Below are positions 13,530-16,133 of a stretch of DNA of 16,133 nt, piece after piece; the first letter of the stretch is position 1; each line of letters opens with the position of its first letter. This stretch comes from FEN-1297 sp964530445 (GTDB taxonomy: Bacteria > Bacteroidota > Ignavibacteria > Ignavibacteriales > Ignavibacteriaceae): positions 1 through 16,133 of the forward strand of contig CAZHBJ010000071.1 in assembly GCA_964530445.1 (NCBI GenBank), given 5' to 3'. Under the pieces are notes generated by a model. That model did not search any database, was not told where the DNA came from, and saw nothing but the letters and a program-made list of their open reading frames with translations. The position numbers and the translations under genes were made by a program.

Positions 13530-16133
13530 ATGAAACAAAGCTCACTAATTAAGGAGATGATTGTTTTATTTCTCTTCGCATTACTTTCAGTCCCTGCATT
13601 CGGGCAGACAGAGGTTTATACGCGAACAGCTACTATTGCACCGAGAGCTGCAGATCCTGAAGGTTATGGGAATTTAGTATCCGGTGATGTAACCGGAAGC
13701 GGTGCTCCGCAAATTTATGCTGTTAGCGGGGAATTAAACGAGAGTGGGGTTGTACCTAGAATTTATGAATTTAAGTGGGACGGAACAAAGTGGGATTCTG
13801 TTTGGGCTTCTGTTCCTGGGCTTACAGACCAAAACACCTGGTGCCCTTTAACCATTGCTGATTTAGACGGTGATGGAAGGAAAGAAATAGTTTGGGGGCC
13901 TGTAAATGCAGCAATAGATGCTACAAATCCCAATCCAATGAGATTAATTGTTTATGAAGCCGATGGCAGCGGCGGAGATGCTTTAGGTGTTCCCGACGGC
14001 AGCGGCGGTTATAAACCTAATGCTACCTGGACAATGACCGATTCATTACAATATAATACCCGGCCTTTCAAATGGGTTGCAGCAGATGTTAATAATGATG
14101 GGAAACAAGAATTAATTTTCACAACCAGGGCAGGCGGTTATCATTTCGGTGTCATATCAGTAGATAATATTCCTGATAATGGAGACGGATCTGAGACATG
14201 GAAAATGGATACGAGCGGCATAGGAGGAGGAACCTTTGATTTTTCTTATCCTGATCTAGCCGTTATTGATAGTACTATTTATATGTTTAGTTATGCATCC
14301 GGTGATATGCAGCCAATATACTATGCTAACGGTAAATATACTTTCGGTAAAGATTACAAAGCTGTAGCCCCTGGCGGTACATGGAAAACCGCGCAAGTAG
14401 TTGATCTAGATAATACCGGACACAAAGAAATAATTGTTGGTTCAGTTAATAATGGGAAAGTATACTTGTTGCAGCCTGCAGGTGATTCTCTCTCTACTAC
14501 TGAAATTGCTGATTTTGACACTTTAGGTTGTAAAAGACTTAACGGCAGTGCTGTTGGCGATTTTAACGGCGATGGTTATACGGATATTGCATTCGGATCC
14601 CGTTCCGGCTATTGTAATCCTGATGGGTCAATTTATGTATTATATTATAAAGGCGGAGACATTACAAGCATGTCAAGTTATCAAACGGTTCTTGTTGATT
14701 CCGCTCTAGCTGCCGGAGATCAATGGGATATGCTGGCAGCAGATACAGTATCTGCTACTGATCAAATAGTCTATTCAGGTATTGATAGAGGCGAGGTTGC
14801 ACCAATCGGCGTATTAAAATATTATAAAAATGTCGATAGCTTAAAAACAATTTCAGCAGCCGTTATGGATGCCGATCATAATTATGTACCGGATGACAGC
14901 GGTTCTACTGTTAAAGTTATTGGTATTATAAACAGCGCAGATGACCAAGGTACTAATTATTTAAGTTATTCTATGCAGGACAATAGTGCTGGAATAAAAT
15001 TATTCGGTAATAAAAGTTTTGGCACTAGCTTTAATTATGGTGATAGAGTCCTCGTACAAGGTCAGGTAATTCAATATAATGGATTAAATGAATTAAGTCC
15101 GACTAGTGTTACGCTTCTTGATACAGGTAGAGCATTAACCCCAATGAAAATGAGTCTGGAATCATTAAATAAAAATCCTGAACCATATGAAAGTATGTTG
15201 GTTGAATTAGATGGAGTTGGAATGGCTGCTTCATCCGGTGCCTGGCCTGCTTCAGCTACATCAAATGCCTCCATGGTAATTTGGGATGGATATGATTCTC
15301 TTGATATGTATCTTGATTCAGATATGCATTTAGGTAACTACCCGGCACCTACATTCCCTGTGAATGTTCAGGGAGTTATATCTCAATTTACAAAGAGTAT
15401 TCCTGCAAATGATGGATATGAATTGAAACCTAGTTTCTACTCGCAGTTTACACAAAATGTAGCAGTAGATGCATCGCCTTACTTCTTCTTTAATCCTGAA
15501 TTGAAACAAGCCGCAATGCACGGTCTTACAATTACAGATTCATCAGAAGTTGATACTGTAAGCTGGTCGCCCTCTATTGATCTAAATGGAGATCCGGTTA
15601 TATATCAATTTTCTATTCTCGCTTCCGATGGTGTAACCGACCTAATGGATATAGGTGCTGAAAATAGCGGCGCCGATACAATGGCTTTGGTAAAAGCTTC
15701 GGATCTGCTTCAAAATGTATTTAAGGGACAGGATACTGTTGAAGTCAATTTTATTGTTGCAGCTGCTAGTGGTACTCCACTTTCATCTGTAATTAGTATT
15801 GATACTATTCATACTATGCTTATTAACGATATTGTTGTTACCGGTATTAAGAATAAGTCTGTTCCTCATACTTTCTTTGTCGATCAGAATTATCCTAATC
15901 CGTTCAACCCGTCTACTACTATTCGTTTTGGGTTACAAAAACAAGGTACGGTTAATTTAATTGTATATAATATTCTTGGTCAGCAAGTTGCCGTACTGCT
16001 GCATAATCAAGTTATGGGTGCTGGAAGTCATGAAATTCGTTTTGATGCTTCTAATCTTGCAAGTGGTACCTATATCTACAGGCTGCAGGCAGGACACAAT
16101 GTTGTAAACAAGAAAATGATTTTATTGAAATAA
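13530..16133 (+). CDS. Secreted FG-GAP/OB-fold protein with T9SS sorting domain
   Basis: An 867-residue exported protein; the stop is the last codon of the window. The signal peptide is about 1-25 (AFG/QTE). Residues 46-360 hold FG-GAP/VCBS-type propeller blades, with calcium-loop-like motifs DLDGDGRKEI (111-120), DVNNDGKQEL (186-195), DLDNTGHKEI (292-301, partly degenerate) and DFNGDGYTDI (344-353). Residues about 455-640 look like an OB-fold of the DUF5689/YhcR kind (VKVIGIINSA, YLSYSMQDNSAGIKLFG, YGDRVLVQGQV, DGYELKP). Residues 650-770 form a beta-sandwich-like region (VSWSPSIDLNGDPVIYQF). The T9SS sorting domain is at about 780-867 (QNYPNPFNPST at 786-796). AAAGGAG lies five bases before the ATG. 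Binding to polysaccharide, nucleic acid or protein outside the cell is possible; no catalytic residues are recognised. Confidence 0.9.
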   Translation: MKQSSLIKEMIVLFLFALLSVPAFGQTEVYTRTATIAPRAADPEGYGNLVSGDVTGSGAPQIYAVSGELNESGVVPRIYEFKWDGTKWDSVWASVPGLTDQNTWCPLTIADLDGDGRKEIVWGPVNAAIDATNPNPMRLIVYEADGSGGDALGVPDGSGGYKPNATWTMTDSLQYNTRPFKWVAADVNNDGKQELIFTTRAGGYHFGVISVDNIPDNGDGSETWKMDTSGIGGGTFDFSYPDLAVIDSTIYMFSYASGDMQPIYYANGKYTFGKDYKAVAPGGTWKTAQVVDLDNTGHKEIIVGSVNNGKVYLLQPAGDSLSTTEIADFDTLGCKRLNGSAVGDFNGDGYTDIAFGSRSGYCNPDGSIYVLYYKGGDITSMSSYQTVLVDSALAAGDQWDMLAADTVSATDQIVYSGIDRGEVAPIGVLKYYKNVDSLKTISAAVMDADHNYVPDDSGSTVKVIGIINSADDQGTNYLSYSMQDNSAGIKLFGNKSFGTSFNYGDRVLVQGQVIQYNGLNELSPTSVTLLDTGRALTPMKMSLESLNKNPEPYESMLVELDGVGMAASSGAWPASATSNASMVIWDGYDSLDMYLDSDMHLGNYPAPTFPVNVQGVISQFTKSIPANDGYELKPSFYSQFTQNVAVDASPYFFFNPELKQAAMHGLTITDSSEVDTVSWSPSIDLNGDPVIYQFSILASDGVTDLMDIGAENSGADTMALVKASDLLQNVFKGQDTVEVNFIVAAASGTPLSSVISIDTIHTMLINDIVVTGIKNKSVPHTFFVDQNYPNPFNPSTTIRFGLQKQGTVNLIVYNILGQQVAVLLHNQVMGAGSHEIRFDASNLASGTYIYRLQAGHNVVNKKMILLK

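Noticed and set aside
1..16133. CRISPR array, insertion sequence, phage, tRNA or attachment site
   Set aside because: No regular direct-repeat array outside coding repeats, no transposase or integrase, no structured GC-rich RNA in the intergenic regions.

Overview
The window looks like ordinary chromosomal DNA of an AT-rich, free-living member of the Bacteroidota/Chlorobi/Ignavibacteria (FCB) group, most likely an ignavibacterium-like lineage. This is inferred from three things. Two exported proteins end in type IX secretion (T9SS) sorting domains containing the QNYPNPFNP motif. Many genes have good Shine-Dalgarno sites (AAGGAG, AGGAGG), which are uncommon in Bacteroidia. The best promoter-like sequences are of the sigma-70 type (TTGAnT, 17 bp, TATATT) rather than the Bacteroidia type. 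No mobile element, CRISPR array, tRNA or rRNA was seen.

Layout: bases 1-11639 hold eleven genes, all on the minus strand. In order of transcription they are: a MATE-family exporter (11639-10299); a small secreted FN3-like protein (10204-9785); a coupled trio of SpoIID/LytB-domain lipoprotein, Maf nucleotide pyrophosphatase and flippase-like membrane protein (9667-6881); a YtxH protein, a YtxG/DUF948-like membrane coiled-coil protein and an EF-G paralogue (6701-3739); a HIT-family nucleotide hydrolase/transferase (3695-3171); two repeat-built lipoproteins, one of four 24-residue MORN-like repeats and one of six exact 26-residue YD-like repeats (3064-1622); and a secreted VIT+VWA protein that runs off the left edge (1340 to <1). 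A 416-bp AT-rich divergent region (11640-12055) separates these from two plus-strand genes (12056-13501 and 13530-16133). These encode a beta-propeller-like protein and an FG-GAP/OB-fold protein, each with a signal peptide and a T9SS C-terminal domain. The second ends exactly at the window edge.

How the genes fit together: most products work at or outside the inner membrane (lipoproteins, secreted repeat proteins, flippase-like protein, exporter). YtxH, the YtxG-like protein and the EF-G paralogue appear to share one promoter and could be a stress-related unit, by analogy with ytxGH of Bacillus. SpoIID, Maf and the flippase are joined by a 4-bp overlap and a 1-bp gap, so they are probably translationally coupled. 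The two T9SS cargo genes are 28 bp apart and probably co-transcribed.

I found no clearly new multi-gene system. The most interesting signals are regulatory: a consensus-like promoter that places transcription start exactly on the ATG of the FN3-like gene (predicted leaderless mRNA), a terminator hairpin directly in front of the HIT ribosome binding site, an 18-bp perfect palindrome upstream of the MORN-like lipoprotein, and an inverted repeat over the -35 of the ytxH promoter. At protein level, the exact 26-residue repeat lipoprotein and the EF-G paralogue lacking the catalytic switch II histidine stand out.
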